A DNA stretch of 64,000 bases from positions 1,364,001-1,428,000 of the forward strand of contig NZ_JAAIVF010000001.1 of assembly GCF_029589495.1 (NCBI RefSeq), given 5' to 3'. Positions 41,909 to 51,439 of this stretch are shown here, one piece after another (the first letter of the stretch is position 1; each line of letters starts with the position of its first letter). The stretch comes from Speluncibacter jeojiensis. GTDB lineage: Bacteria > Actinomycetota > Actinomycetes > Mycobacteriales > Mycobacteriaceae. The notes below the pieces were generated by a model that was given only the letters and a program-made list of their open reading frames with translations, had not been told where the DNA came from and ran no database searches. The position numbers and the translations under genes were made by a program.

Positions 41909-42811
41909 TCATCCTGCGCAGGAACCGGATTCGGCTGTCAGGTAGGTCGGCCGCTCGGCCATCTCCCTGAGGTCGTCGGGGAGGTCCGGGACGTCGCGTC
42001 CGTACTGAGCAGCGAGGTCGAGCGGGCTGCGGGTCTGCACCCTCCATCCGTGTTCGGTCAGCCACTCGGCAGGCTCGGCGCGCGTGTCGTCGTAGAACAG
42101 TTGTGAGATGTCGATGTTGCCGAACGGATTCTGGTCGAGGTACTTGCGGCGGATCTCTTGGAAGCGCCGGATGTCCGCACCGGATCCGAAGCCGTCCACT
42201 GCGAGATGCGATCCGGCATCGGACAATTCGTTGATTCGACCGAACAGCGCATCGTGCGCGGGGCCGGGCAGGTAGGCGAGCAGACCTTCCGCCGACCATG
42301 CCGACGGACGCTCCGGCGAGAAGCCGGCGGTCTCGAGAGCCGCGGGCCAGTCGTCACGCAGGTCGACCGCGACTGTTCGACGATCGGCACGTGGTTGCGC
42401 GCCATGCTCGTCGAGCACTTCCTGCTTGAACTGCAGCACTTTCGGCTGATCTATCTCGAAGACAGTTGTGCCCGTGGGCCACTCCAGACGGAATGCGCGC
42501 GCGTCGAGTCCCGCGGCGACGATCACGGCCTGCGTGGCACCGTCGGCCGCGGCCGCCAGAAAGTAGTCGTCGAAGAACTTCGTCCGAATTCCCATGGTGC
42601 CCGGGAAGAACGGCGTGGACTCGAACCGTGAGGGCTCGGCGAGCATCTCGAGAAAATGCTGGTCACCGGCTGCCTCGACGAACCAACGGGCGAACTCGTC
42701 GGTGATCAGGGCGTCGTCCCGCGCGCTCTCCAGAGCACGAAAGGTCGCGACCCCGAGAGCGGTGAGGCCGACGCTACTGACGATGTCCCAGCTGTCCCCT
42801 GCGGTGCGCAT
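41909..42811 (-). CDS. SAM-dependent methyltransferase, leucine carboxyl methyltransferase-like
   Basis: A 300-residue enzyme of the large mycobacterial class related to leucine carboxyl methyltransferases (TIGR00027): WDIVSSVGLTALGVATFRAL near the start, RTKFFDDYFLAAAADGATQAVIVAAG in parts, the SAM motif AAGLDARAFRLEW, TVFEIDQPKVLQFKQEVL, VAVDLRDDWPAAL and SAEGLLAYLPGPAHD. The substrate is unknown. Converges on the LLM gene (9 bp apart) and is divergent from the HNH gene. Confidence 0.88.
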   Translation of the reverse strand: MRTAGDSWDIVSSVGLTALGVATFRALESARDDALITDEFARWFVEAAGDQHFLEMLAEPSRFESTPFFPGTMGIRTKFFDDYFLAAAADGATQAVIVAAGLDARAFRLEWPTGTTVFEIDQPKVLQFKQEVLDEHGAQPRADRRTVAVDLRDDWPAALETAGFSPERPSAWSAEGLLAYLPGPAHDALFGRINELSDAGSHLAVDGFGSGADIRRFQEIRRKYLDQNPFGNIDISQLFYDDTRAEPAEWLTEHGWRVQTRSPLDLAAQYGRDVPDLPDDLREMAERPTYLTAESGSCAG

Positions 42812-42887
42812 TGCGGTGAACCTCGCAATCGACTCGACAGCCGAATTCTACGCCGAACACGCGGTCAGGCCAGACCGAATTTCTTCC

Positions 42888-42915
42888 TTGACTAGAACGT
42901 CAGTTCGATTATTCT
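42888..42915 (+). promoter_or_regulatory. Promoter of the HNH gene
   Basis: TTGACT, 16 bp spacer, TATTCT. The -10 ends six bases before ATG at 42922, so the transcript probably begins at the start codon and is leaderless. Confidence 0.6.
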
Positions 42916-42921
42916 GTGATC

Positions 42922-44220
42922 ATGGTGGGGACCAGGGGAGAGCTCGACACACTGCTCGATGCCGAGTTGTGGCAGTTGAGTGACGCGCAGTTGATCGCTG
43001 GTGTCCCCGCGGTGACCGCTCAGATCCACCGGTTGCAGGCGTTGCGAGTGAGCCTGGTCGGGGAGACCGACCACCGCCGTGTGGTGCCGGACCCGGCGCA
43101 TCCCGCACTCAAACACTGGCTGGCGAACACCCCCGCAGGAATGCTCTCGGTGTCCGAAGCGTCCCGCATCGTCTCGCTCGCGCGGCTGCTGCGCGAACAA
43201 CCCGACCTCGCCGCCGCCTACGAGTCCGGCGGGTTACGCGCCGACCTCGCCGTGCTGATCGGCGCGTTCTGCGAGAACCCACCCAAAGGCATGCCCGTCG
43301 ACATCGTCCCCGACATCCGCAAAAGGTTGATCGACGAGGTGTCCCACGGAACCGGCGACGCCGCCGCCCTACGCAAATCGATCACCGATCTGCGGGACGC
43401 GTTCGCGCAGACCCCGCCCGCCGAGGACACCGACCGCAACGAGTTCTACGCCTCCCAAACCCTCAACGGGCGCGTCGTCATCAAGGGCGACGTCGACTCC
43501 GAAACCGGGGAGATGCTGCTGACCGCCCTGTCGAAACTCTCGGCACCCGTGCCGGGTCCGGGCGGGGAACCCGACCCGCGGCCGGCGGCACTGCGGCGGG
43601 CGGACGCGGTCACCGAAATGTTGCGTCGCTTCCACGACTGCGGTGCCGGTCCGGTCGAGGGCGGCGAGAAGCCACACCTGACGGTGTTGGTGAACATCAA
43701 CGATCTGCATCACTGCGATGGCGGCGAGTGCGGTTGCGGCCGTGACGATTATGGCAGTGACGATAGCGGCGACGGCTGTGGCTCCGATTCCGGCCTCGGC
43801 CCGCAGATGATGTGGACCGGCCCGCTCTCCCGCGCCTCGACGCGCCGGTTGGCGTGTGACTGCATCATCACCCCCATCATCATCAACAATGACGGCGTCC
43901 CGTTGAAACTCGGCCGCAAAGACCGGCTCGTCCCCGCCTCGCTACGCCGCGCCCTGATCGTCCGCGACCGGTGCTGCGCGTTCCCCGGCTGCGGTAGGCC
44001 CGCCGCCTGGACAGACACCCACCACATCATCCACTGGGCCGACGGCGGCGACACCGACCTGTCCAACACCGTCCTGCTCTGCCGCTACCACCACCGACTC
44101 ATCCACCACAGCGAGTGGGAAGTATTCATCGGACCCGACCTGCTTCCCTGGTTCCGGCCGCCACGCTCCCGCGACCCCGACCGAAACCCCCTCCCCGCCC
44201 ACGGCCGCACCGCCGCCTGA
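42922..44220 (+). CDS. DUF222/13E12 protein with C-terminal HNH endonuclease domain
   Basis: A 432-residue member of the abundant actinobacterial 13E12-type family. The DUF222 helical domain covers about residues 1-260 (TRGELDTLLDAELWQLSDAQ, MLSVSEASRIVSLARLL). A low-complexity Asp/Gly/Cys stretch follows (about 270-295), then the HNH nuclease (about 335-400; VRDRCCAFPGCGRPAAW, DTHHIIHWADGGDTDLSN, LLCRYHHRLIHH) with zinc Cys pairs and the His-Asn-His core. I start it at ATG 42922, because the -10 box lies six bases upstream; GTG 42916 is in frame. Such genes recur as dispersed copies in these genomes and resemble mobile elements; function unclear. Confidence 0.88.
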   Translation: MVGTRGELDTLLDAELWQLSDAQLIAGVPAVTAQIHRLQALRVSLVGETDHRRVVPDPAHPALKHWLANTPAGMLSVSEASRIVSLARLLREQPDLAAAYESGGLRADLAVLIGAFCENPPKGMPVDIVPDIRKRLIDEVSHGTGDAAALRKSITDLRDAFAQTPPAEDTDRNEFYASQTLNGRVVIKGDVDSETGEMLLTALSKLSAPVPGPGGEPDPRPAALRRADAVTEMLRRFHDCGAGPVEGGEKPHLTVLVNINDLHHCDGGECGCGRDDYGSDDSGDGCGSDSGLGPQMMWTGPLSRASTRRLACDCIITPIIINNDGVPLKLGRKDRLVPASLRRALIVRDRCCAFPGCGRPAAWTDTHHIIHWADGGDTDLSNTVLLCRYHHRLIHHSEWEVFIGPDLLPWFRPPRSRDPDRNPLPAHGRTAA

Positions 44221-44271
44221 AACACGGCGCGACCCACACGGGACCCCAAGCACCACAAACGAACACGCCGA

Positions 44272-44298
44272 CCCCACATCGCAAGCAGCGATGCGGGG
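44272..44298 (+). terminator. Hairpin after the HNH gene
   Basis: CCCC-A-CATCGC pairs with GCGATG-C-GGGG around AAGCA, 51 bases after the HNH stop codon. Confidence 0.6.
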
Positions 44299-44429
44299 CT
44301 GACGTGTGTAAATGTAAGCGGCGGCGGAACGTTGTCACGTGATGCGCCAACAGCCCCCGGCAGGCGTGTACCGATAGGCCCGGCCGTAAACCCCATGCCC
44401 GACCGTCAACCCACGCGCGACCCGTCAGT

Positions 44430-45463
44430 TCACTCGCGTCCGGCCGATACCCATTGCGGCCCATTGAAGGTCAGGTTCCGATCACCGGAAACCAGTTCCG
44501 CCGCGCGGTCGAGGCTCGCCATCTGCTCATCGTCGAGCACCACCCGTGTCGCCGCGGCGTTCTCGTCGACCCGGGTGGCACGCCGGGTCCCCGGGATCGG
44601 GGCAACAGGCACACCGATCCGGTCACCCTGCGCCAGCAACCACGCAAGTGCCACCTGCGCCGGGTGGCACCGACCTCAGCGGCGACCGCACGGACCACGT
44701 CGACGACCTCCTGGTTCGCCTCGAAGTTCTCGTCGAACCGCGGCTGCCCCTTCCGCATCGAACTGGACACGCTCTCCTTTGTCAGTGCGCCGGTGAGGAA
44801 TCCGCGGCCGAGCGGTGAGTAGGGCACGAACCCGGCGCCGACCTCGACAGCGGCCGCCACCACGTGCTGTTCGACGTCACGCGACCAGATGCTCCACTCG
44901 CTCTGCACCGCGCTGATCGGATGCACCCTGGCCGCCGCGCGCAACTCCGCCCCCGTGACCTCCGAGAGCCCGAGATGCCGGATCTTGCCCTCCTCCACCA
45001 GTTCCGCCATCGCCCCGACCGTTTCCTCGATCGGCCGGTCGAGCTCACGACGGTGCATGTAATACAGATCGATCACATCCGTGCCGAGCCGGCGCAGCGA
45101 CGCCTCGCATGCGGCTCGTACGTAATCGCGGTCGCCGCGGGTCGGGGTGTCACCGGGTTGGTCACCGATCTTGCCGGTGATGCCGAACTTCGTGGCCAGT
45201 TGCACCTCGTCGCGGCGGGTGCGCAGCACCTCGGCGATCAGCTCCTCGTTGGTACCCGCAGGCCCCACGGTCCCCGGCCGGGGCTCGCCGTACACGTCAG
45301 CAGTGTCGATGAAGGTGACGCCCACATCGAGGGCGTGGTGCAGCGTGGCCAGTGCCTCGGCCGGATCGGTCGGCCCGTAGACGTGACTCAAGGCCATCCC
45401 GCCGAAGCCGATGCGGCTCACCTTCAGCCCTTGACCCAGTTCGATCAGCGGTACGTCACTCAC
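44430..45463 (-). pseudogene. Aldo/keto reductase interrupted by a one-base frameshift
   Basis: Residues 1-269 encode a normal AKR13/YghZ-like NADPH reductase: LIELGQGLKVSRIGFGGMAL, FIDTADVYGE (Asp and Tyr), LATKFGITG (Lys), LYYMHRR (His), QSEWSIWSRDVE and VPYSPLGRGFLTG. After AAEVGAT the frame shifts at 44661-44665: ACCCGGCG is read where ACCCCGGCG would be expected. The rest (ALAWLLAQGDRIGVPVAPI and PGTRR) continues in another frame to a stop at 44430. Restoring one C gives a 344-residue protein. The unshifted frame runs on to 44471 as nonsense. It could be a true recent pseudogene or a sequencing error. The start overlaps the MerR stop. Confidence 0.85.
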
Positions 45464-45894
45464 AGGAAATCTCCTTGTCGCTCAATGAGAATGGGGTCGG
45501 TGATCGGGGTCTCCGTACAGTCCAGCCCACGGTCGATCAATCCGCGATAGTGCTCGATCTTGTCGTCGATGGCGCCGAGGTCCTCGTCCAGCTGCGCACG
45601 TTGGGCCAGCACCCGTTCACGATGTTCGAGCAGCAGCGCCATACGACGGCCGTGGCTGGCCGCGCCCTCGTTGTACAACGCGAGGAATCGGCGGATCTCC
45701 GCGACCGGCATGCCGGTGCGGCGCAACCGCACGACCAGCTGGATCATCCGCAGCGACACGTCGTCATACCGGCGTCGTCCGTCGCTGCCGCGGTTGACGC
45801 GGGGGATCAGGCCCTCGCGCTCATACCAGCGAAGCGTGTCTCGGGTCAGTCCGGTCGACTCTGCGACCTCCGCTATACCCAGTGCCGTCGTCAT
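45460..45894 (-). CDS. MerR-family transcriptional regulator
   Basis: A 144-residue activator: winged HTH (LGIAEVAESTGLTRDTLRWY, EREGLIPRVNRGSDGRRRY), wing, then a coiled dimerisation helix (about 80-125; RRMALLLEHRERVLAQRAQL). A Cys (LDCTETP, about residue 131) near the C-terminus could be an effector site. ATG at 45894; the -10 ends eight bases upstream. Its own promoter has a 19 bp spacer containing GGAGTGCGCTCC, the MerR architecture, and the same element precedes the isochorismatase-family gene. The stop overlaps the AKR start, forming an autoregulated pair. Confidence 0.9.
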   Translation of the reverse strand: MTTALGIAEVAESTGLTRDTLRWYEREGLIPRVNRGSDGRRRYDDVSLRMIQLVVRLRRTGMPVAEIRRFLALYNEGAASHGRRMALLLEHRERVLAQRAQLDEDLGAIDDKIEHYRGLIDRGLDCTETPITDPILIERQGDFL

Positions 45895-45902
45895 GGGTAC
45901 CG

Positions 45903-45933
45903 ACGGTAGGTGCTGGAGTGCGCTCCAACGCAA
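45903..45933 (-). promoter_or_regulatory. MerR-type promoter of the merR-AKR operon (19 bp spacer)
   Basis: On the minus strand: -35 TTGCGT (45928-45933), 19 bp spacer containing the palindrome GGAGTGCGCTCC, -10 TACCGT (45903-45908), eight bases before the MerR start. MerR proteins activate by untwisting overlong 19-20 bp spacers. Confidence 0.75.
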
Positions 45934-45942
45934 GCCCTGCGC

Positions 45943-46503
45943 TCAGATCACTGATATTCCCTCGTCGGCCAGCTCCGCCAGTGTCCGGCGGTGGGCCTCG
46001 CGGGTCGTCCCGGCGCAGGCGTCGGCGACGACGGACACCCGGTATCCGTGCTCGCGGGCCGACCGCGCCGCCAAGGCGACTCCGTGCTCGGTGGCGATGC
46101 CGCTGAGCACGACGTCGGTGACGCCCCGCAGCCGCAGGTTCGCGTGCAGGTCGGGGTTGGCGAAGATGTCGCGCGCGTACTTGGTCAACACCAGATCGCC
46201 GTCGCCCGGCGCCAAGGCCCGATGAAACGACGCCCCATGACCCGACAGATCGGACCGCATCGGGTCGGCCGGATCCGTGCTCGCGTACCGGGTGCAGACG
46301 ATCGATGCGCCCGCCCGCCGGAACCGGTCGCGCGCCGCGACCGCCCGATCGACGACCGCACTGTCGTGCGCGAGTTCGATGATCCAGTGCTGGAAGTCGA
46401 TCTCGACCAGTGCGGTGCAGGTCGGCGTGGGGTCGGCCGGTGCACCGCGAGTCGGTGCGGTGCGCATCAAGGCGGCGCGAGTCGGTGCGGGGCGCGATGT
46501 CAT
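45943..46503 (-). CDS. Isochorismatase-family hydrolase
   Basis: A 186-residue cysteine-hydrolase fold protein. LVEIDFQHWII carries the catalytic Asp, LVLTKYARDIF the Lys, and SGIATEHGVALAARSA occupies the nucleophile loop, where Gly replaces the usual Cys, as in true isochorismatases; DACAGTTREAH follows. The start ATG at 46503 lies seven bases after the -10, so the mRNA is probably leaderless. An N-terminal Thr/Pro/Ala repeat (about residues 1-28) precedes the fold. It shares the MerR operator with the upstream merR-AKR operon, suggesting joint induction. Substrate unknown. Confidence 0.82.
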   Translation of the reverse strand: MTSRPAPTRAALMRTAPTRGAPADPTPTCTALVEIDFQHWIIELAHDSAVVDRAVAARDRFRRAGASIVCTRYASTDPADPMRSDLSGHGASFHRALAPGDGDLVLTKYARDIFANPDLHANLRLRGVTDVVLSGIATEHGVALAARSAREHGYRVSVVADACAGTTREAHRRTLAELADEGISVI

Positions 46504-46510
46504 GCGCGGC

Positions 46511-46541
46511 ACGCTAACGACCGGAGCGCACTCCAACGCAA
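46511..46541 (-). promoter_or_regulatory. Second MerR-type promoter, for the isochorismatase-family gene
   Basis: -35 TTGCGT (46536-46541), 19 bp spacer with GGAGTGCGCTCC, -10 TAGCGT (46511-46516). The first 19 bases (TTGCGTTGGAGTGCGCTCC) are identical to those at 45915-45933. Confidence 0.75.
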
Positions 46542-46568
46542 GCCCACACGGGACTCACGCGCCAGGAC

Positions 46569-47363
46569 TCAACTCACCCGGGCCGTCGTCGCACTTCCCT
46601 CGAGCAACACCCGGGCGATCAGCTGCGGATCGTCCGACATCGGCACGTGACCGACCTTCGGGTAGGCGGTCACCCGCGCCTGGGGGAACACCTGCCGCAC
46701 CCGTTTGGCCTCGTACACCGGCAGCACCAGATCTCGCTTGCCCCACGCGACAGTGATCGGCACCATCGGGTCGGCCAGCGGGCTGAAGGTGAAATCAGCG
46801 CTGAGCCCGCGATCGATCACCTTGTTGGTCAGCAGCGCGCGGCTGTCGATCTTGGCGATCTCCGGATCGACCCGCCACGGCTTCGAGAAGAACACGCCCA
46901 TGCCAACGGTTCGACCTGCCTTGCTGTCGAGCATCCTGTCCATGCGCGGCCCGAGCCGGCGCGCGCTCGCCCGCAGCGCCAGGAACGTTTTGACCGCACG
47001 TTCCTGGTCCACCTTGTTGGCGAAGAAGCCGGCCGGGGAGATCGCGGTCGCCGACGCGACCTTGCCACGCGCAGCCATCTCCAGCGCGAACCAGCCGCCG
47101 AGGGAGTTGCCGGCGACGTGCACCTTCTCACCGGGGGCCACTTGCTCGAGGAACTCCTCGGCGATCTCGGTGCCGATCCGCAGCGGGTCGGCGCCCGCAG
47201 GCATCTCGGGAGAGTCGCCGTGACCGGGGAGATCGACGGTGACCACCCGGCGGTGCGGGGTGAGCAGGTCCAGGACCGGGTTCCAGGCGTGTCGACGATG
47301 GACGACACCGTGCACCAGGACCAACGTCGGGCCCTCACCGCGAATCTCATGTGCCAGCTGCAT
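46569..47363 (-). CDS. Alpha/beta-fold hydrolase
   Basis: A 264-residue hydrolase: oxyanion motif LVLVHGVVHRRHAWNP, GHGDSPEMP, nucleophile elbow AGNSLGGWFALEMA with Ser about residue 95, acid in AWGKRDLVLP, and catalytic His in PKVGHVPMSDDPQ. Start ATG at 47363; upstream in-frame codons are not hydrolase-like, and there is no strong ribosome binding site. Function is not identifiable beyond the fold. Confidence 0.82.
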   Translation of the reverse strand: MQLAHEIRGEGPTLVLVHGVVHRRHAWNPVLDLLTPHRRVVTVDLPGHGDSPEMPAGADPLRIGTEIAEEFLEQVAPGEKVHVAGNSLGGWFALEMAARGKVASATAISPAGFFANKVDQERAVKTFLALRASARRLGPRMDRMLDSKAGRTVGMGVFFSKPWRVDPEIAKIDSRALLTNKVIDRGLSADFTFSPLADPMVPITVAWGKRDLVLPVYEAKRVRQVFPQARVTAYPKVGHVPMSDDPQLIARVLLEGSATTARVS

Positions 47364-47546
47364 GGAGTAAGTGTGACGTAAATTCACGTGTAGTGCCAGG
47401 GTCAATTCTGGCCTGACATCTCGCCGGGCACCGAGCTCGGGCACCGAGCCCCGGCGGAACCTACTGTCGGCAAGATCGTAAGACGCCACGGCGGCACGCC
47501 CCTGCGAGGCCCCTCGACGCGACCGCGCGGTCGATAGAGTCCCAGG

Positions 47547-49346
47547 GTGACCACTCGGCGACGCACCCGCACCCTGGCAGTCGTCCTCCTGACGCTGATG
47601 CTGACCCTGGCAACCGCGGCATGTTCGAGCGGCTCGCCGAGTTCGTCGAGCACCGACCTGTGCTCCCCGCCGGGCGTCGACAGCGCCTCGAGCGCACCCA
47701 CCAACCTGGCCGCCTCGTCCGCCGCGGGCGAGGTCGACCGCTACACGACGGCGACGACCACCCCGCTCGACCAGATCGACGCGAGCAAGCTGCGCCTGAT
47801 CACCCCCGGCACGCTCACGGTCGGCACCCTCTCGGACGCGCCGCCGAGCATCTGCGTCAACTCACAGGGTCAGTTCACCGGCTACGACAACCAGTTGCTC
47901 GAGGCGGTCGCCGCGAAGCTCGGCCTGAAGGTGAAGTTCGTCGGCACCGAATTCGCCGGGCTGCTCGCCCAGGTCGCCGGCCACCGATTCGACGTCGGCT
48001 CGTCGTCGATCACCACGACGGCTGAGCGGCGCGACACGGTCGCATTCACCAACGGCTACGACTTCGGCTACTTCTCGCTGGTGGTCAAGGACGGCTCGCC
48101 GATCAAGGGCTTCTCCGACCTGAACGCCGGCACCCGGATCGGTGTGGTCCAGGGCACCGTGCAGGACGACTACGTGGTCAACACCCTGCACCTGCAGCCG
48201 GTGAAGTTCCCCGACTACAACACCGCCTACGCGAACCTCAAGAGCGGACAGATCGACGCCTGGGTGGCGCCGTCGCAGCAGGCGGTCGGCGCGATCAAGC
48301 CCGGCGACGGCACCGAGATCGTGCAGAACACGTTCAGCGTCAACAACTTCGTGGGCTGGGCGGTCGCGAAGGACAATCAGCCCCTGGTCGACGCGCTGAA
48401 CTCCGGCCTGGACGCGGTGATCGCCGACGGCACCTGGGCGAAGCTGTACTCGGAGTGGGTTCCGCGGCAGCTGCCGCCGGGATGGAAGCCCGGCAGCAAG
48501 GCCGCGCCGATGCCGCAGCTGCCGGACTTCGCCGCGATCGCGAAAGGCCACCAGAACGAGCAACCCACCACCCAGTCGGCGCCGAAATCGACGCTGCAGC
48601 AACTGAAGGACACGTTCTTCGACTGGGGCCTGTACAAGAAGGCGATCCCGGACCTGTTCAAGACCGGCCTGCCGAACACGCTGATCCTGTCGATCACCTC
48701 GGGGGTCATCGGCACCGTGCTGGGCATGCTGCTGGCGGTCGCCGGCATCTCGCGCACGCGCTGGCTGCGCTGGCCGGCGCGGGTGTACACGGACATCTTC
48801 CGCGGGCTGCCGGAGGCGGTGATCATCCTGATCATCGGGCTCGGCATCGGCCCGGTCGTGATCGGGCTGACCGGCAACAATCCGTTTCCGCTGGGCATTG
48901 CCGCGCTGTCGCTGATGGCCGCCGCCTACATCGGCGAGATCTTCCGCTCCGGTATCCAGAGTGTCGAGTCCGGTCAGATGGAAGCCTCACGCGCACTGGG
49001 TTTCTCCTACCGCAGCTCGATGCGGCTGGTGGTCGTGCCGCAGGGTGTGCGGCGGGTCCTGCCGGCGCTGATGAACCAGTTCATCTCGCTGATCAAGGCG
49101 TCGTCGCTGATCTACTTCCTGGGCCTGGTCGCCTCGCAACGGGAGCTGTTCCAGGTCGGCCGCGACCTCAGCTCGCAGACCGGCAACCTGTCGCCGCTGG
49201 TCGCCGCGGGACTGTTCTACCTGCTGTTGACGATTCCGCTCACACATCTCGTCAACTACATCGACCGGCGGCTGCGCACCGGGCGTCCGGCCACCGCCGA
49301 GGAAGCACTCGAAGTCGAGGATGCGGCCGGAATGGAGATGAACTGA
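47547..49346 (+). CDS. Polar amino acid ABC transporter: binding protein fused to permease
   Basis: A 599-residue fusion. Lipobox LATAAC (Cys26), linker to about residue 80, then the type 3 periplasmic binding domain (80-325; [69 protein letters not shown]). A Pro-rich hinge leads to the His/Glu/Gln/Arg-type permease (about 365-590; [75 protein letters not shown]). The EAA loop is intact. GTG at 47547. The ATPase follows with one base overlap. The fusion is known in other bacteria and fixes a 1:1 stoichiometry. Confidence 0.9.
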   Translation: MTTRRRTRTLAVVLLTLMLTLATAACSSGSPSSSSTDLCSPPGVDSASSAPTNLAASSAAGEVDRYTTATTTPLDQIDASKLRLITPGTLTVGTLSDAPPSICVNSQGQFTGYDNQLLEAVAAKLGLKVKFVGTEFAGLLAQVAGHRFDVGSSSITTTAERRDTVAFTNGYDFGYFSLVVKDGSPIKGFSDLNAGTRIGVVQGTVQDDYVVNTLHLQPVKFPDYNTAYANLKSGQIDAWVAPSQQAVGAIKPGDGTEIVQNTFSVNNFVGWAVAKDNQPLVDALNSGLDAVIADGTWAKLYSEWVPRQLPPGWKPGSKAAPMPQLPDFAAIAKGHQNEQPTTQSAPKSTLQQLKDTFFDWGLYKKAIPDLFKTGLPNTLILSITSGVIGTVLGMLLAVAGISRTRWLRWPARVYTDIFRGLPEAVIILIIGLGIGPVVIGLTGNNPFPLGIAALSLMAAAYIGEIFRSGIQSVESGQMEASRALGFSYRSSMRLVVVPQGVRRVLPALMNQFISLIKASSLIYFLGLVASQRELFQVGRDLSSQTGNLSPLVAAGLFYLLLTIPLTHLVNYIDRRLRTGRPATAEEALEVEDAAGMEMN

Positions 49347-50086
49347 TGACCACCCCCACCGCGTCTGTTTCGCTGACCGGCCGGGACCTGCACCTGTCCT
49401 TCGGCGCGAACAAGGTGCTGCGCGGGGTGGACCTGCAGGTCGACTCCGGCACCACCACGACGGTGATCGGCCCGTCCGGATCGGGCAAGTCGACGCTGCT
49501 GCGGGTGCTCAACCGACTGCACGAACCCGACTGCGGCGACATCCTGCTCGACGGCAGGTCAATCCTGAAGGAGAACCCCGACCGGGTCCGGCAGCGTATC
49601 GGGATGGTGTTCCAGCACTTCAATCTGTTCCCGCACAAGACCGTCGCCGAGAACATCATGCTGGGACCGCGAAAGCTGCGCGGACTGTCCAAGGCTCAGG
49701 CCCGCGAGCTCGCGCTGCAGCAACTCGACCGGGTCGGGTTGGCGGGCAAGGCCGACTCGCGGCCCGGTCAGCTCTCCGGCGGTCAGCAGCAGCGGGTCGC
49801 GATCGCGCGTGCGCTCGCGATGGAACCCGAGGTGATGTTCTTCGACGAGGCGACCTCCGCGCTCGACCCTGAGCTGGTCAAGGGTGTGCTGGCGCTGATG
49901 ACCGACCTCGCCCGGGCCGGCATGACCATGGTCGTCGTCACCCACGAGATGGCCTTCGCTCGTTCGGTTTCCGACTCGGTGCTGTTCATGGATCGGGGTG
50001 CGGTCGTCGAGACGGGCGCTCCCCAGGAGCTTTTCGATAGCCCGAAGACCGTTCGGCTGCAGCAGTTCCTGTCGCAGGTGCTGTGA
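49346..50086 (+). CDS. Polar amino acid ABC transporter ATP-binding protein (GlnQ-like)
   Basis: A 246-residue ATPase: Walker [30 protein letters not shown], signature [19 protein letters not shown], Walker [16 protein letters not shown] and switch [15 protein letters not shown], the sequence style of glutamine/arginine importers. ATG at 49346 shares its A with the upstream stop. The gene converges on prrB. Confidence 0.95.
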   Translation: MTTPTASVSLTGRDLHLSFGANKVLRGVDLQVDSGTTTTVIGPSGSGKSTLLRVLNRLHEPDCGDILLDGRSILKENPDRVRQRIGMVFQHFNLFPHKTVAENIMLGPRKLRGLSKAQARELALQQLDRVGLAGKADSRPGQLSGGQQQRVAIARALAMEPEVMFFDEATSALDPELVKGVLALMTDLARAGMTMVVVTHEMAFARSVSDSVLFMDRGAVVETGAPQELFDSPKTVRLQQFLSQVL

Positions 50087-50098
50087 ACGGTATCCCGT

Positions 50099-51439
50099 TC
50101 AGCGCGGCGTCGGCTCCCGCAACATCCGCATGACCAGGCGTACCCCGCCCAGCGGACTGTCCTCGAACCACGCTGTGCCGCCGTGCAGTTCGACCTGCTG
50201 GCGCAGCAGCGCCAAGCCCAGTCCGGAACCGTCCGGCGATGCGCCCGAGCCGCGGCGGAACCGCTCGAACAACTCCGGACGCTCCGGCGCAGGAATACCG
50301 GCGCCGTTGTCGGCGACCGCGACCGTCACCTGGTCGCCGTCGAGACGCGCCCCGATGTCGATCCGGGTCGCACCACCGTGCCGGATGGCGTTGGCGATCG
50401 CGTTGTCGACCGCGAGGCGCAGTCCCGCCGGCAGCCCGACCATCGGCAGCTGGGGCGGCACGTCCAATCGCAGCTCGAGGTCGGGGTGTGCGCGGGTGGT
50501 GTCGGCCGCCGCCCGGTCGAGCAGTTCGGCCAGGTCGACCGGCACGTAGTTCTCGGCCGACGAGAGGTCCCCGGCGGCAAGGCGTTCGAGCGCGTACAGA
50601 GTCGCCTCCGCGCGGCGCTCGGTGCGCAGCGCGTCGCCGAGGATCTCCGCGCGCTTGTCGGCATCCAGCTCCAACGTGGTGGCGACCTCGAGGTTGGTCC
50701 GCATGGCGGTCAGCGGGGAGCGCAGCTCGTGCGCGGAGGCGGCCGCGAAGTCGCGGGCGGTCTGCAGGGCCGCGGCGGTGCGGGCACGCTCGTGGGTGTT
50801 CGCCGCCAGCAGCTGGCGGAGCGCGGCGGCGAGTTCCTCGGCCTCGTGCGCGCCGGTCACCTGCGGCGGCGGCGCCTGCGGGTCGACGCCGAGGCGCCGG
50901 GTCTGGTCGGTGAGCTTGCGCAGCGGTCCGATCGCGACGCCGGCGAACAGCCACCCCAGTCCCGCGGCGACCGCGACCGCGCCGAGCCCGATGCCGATGG
51001 TCCACCGGTGCTGTCCGGCGATGCTCGCGTCGAGCGGAGCGGTCGGAGCGCCCACCGAGATGGTCGCGCCGAGTCCAGCGAGTACCGACACCGTCCGCAC
51101 CCGGTACTGCACGCCGTCCACGGTGACGTCAGCCCAGCCGGGTTGCAGGACCGGAAGCTCGACGGGGGTCGCCGACAGCACCACCGGACCGGCGCGCAGC
51201 GTGCCCACATAGCCGGGCGCGACCACCGGCTTCGGTTCGAGCACGCGCAGGCTGGTCAGGTTCCCGGCCGCCACCTGCGCGACCGAGTCGAGTTTGCCGT
51301 CCATTTCCGAGTGCGCCTGCCGGCCGATCGCCACCCACACCACGGCGCCGAGCACCAGCACCACCAGCGCGGTGCCGAGCGCGGCGGCCGCCGTCACCCG
51401 CAGGCGCAGCGACACCGACCGGCCGGCGAGCGCGCTCAT
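50099..51439 (-). CDS. prrB: Sensor histidine kinase PrrB
   Basis: A 446-residue kinase, the same length as M. tuberculosis PrrB. Two membrane helices (about 12-37 and 148-170) flank an extracytoplasmic domain of about 110 residues; HAMP (about 170-220), HisKA with [21 protein letters not shown] (phosphoacceptor His), and HATPase_c with [29 protein letters not shown] and [19 protein letters not shown] at 51439 overlaps the prrA stop. Converges on the amino acid ATPase gene. Confidence 0.93.
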   Translation of the reverse strand: MSALAGRSVSLRLRVTAAAALGTALVVLVLGAVVWVAIGRQAHSEMDGKLDSVAQVAAGNLTSLRVLEPKPVVAPGYVGTLRAGPVVLSATPVELPVLQPGWADVTVDGVQYRVRTVSVLAGLGATISVGAPTAPLDASIAGQHRWTIGIGLGAVAVAAGLGWLFAGVAIGPLRKLTDQTRRLGVDPQAPPPQVTGAHEAEELAAALRQLLAANTHERARTAAALQTARDFAAASAHELRSPLTAMRTNLEVATTLELDADKRAEILGDALRTERRAEATLYALERLAAGDLSSAENYVPVDLAELLDRAAADTTRAHPDLELRLDVPPQLPMVGLPAGLRLAVDNAIANAIRHGGATRIDIGARLDGDQVTVAVADNGAGIPAPERPELFERFRRGSGASPDGSGLGLALLRQQVELHGGTAWFEDSPLGGVRLVMRMLREPTPR

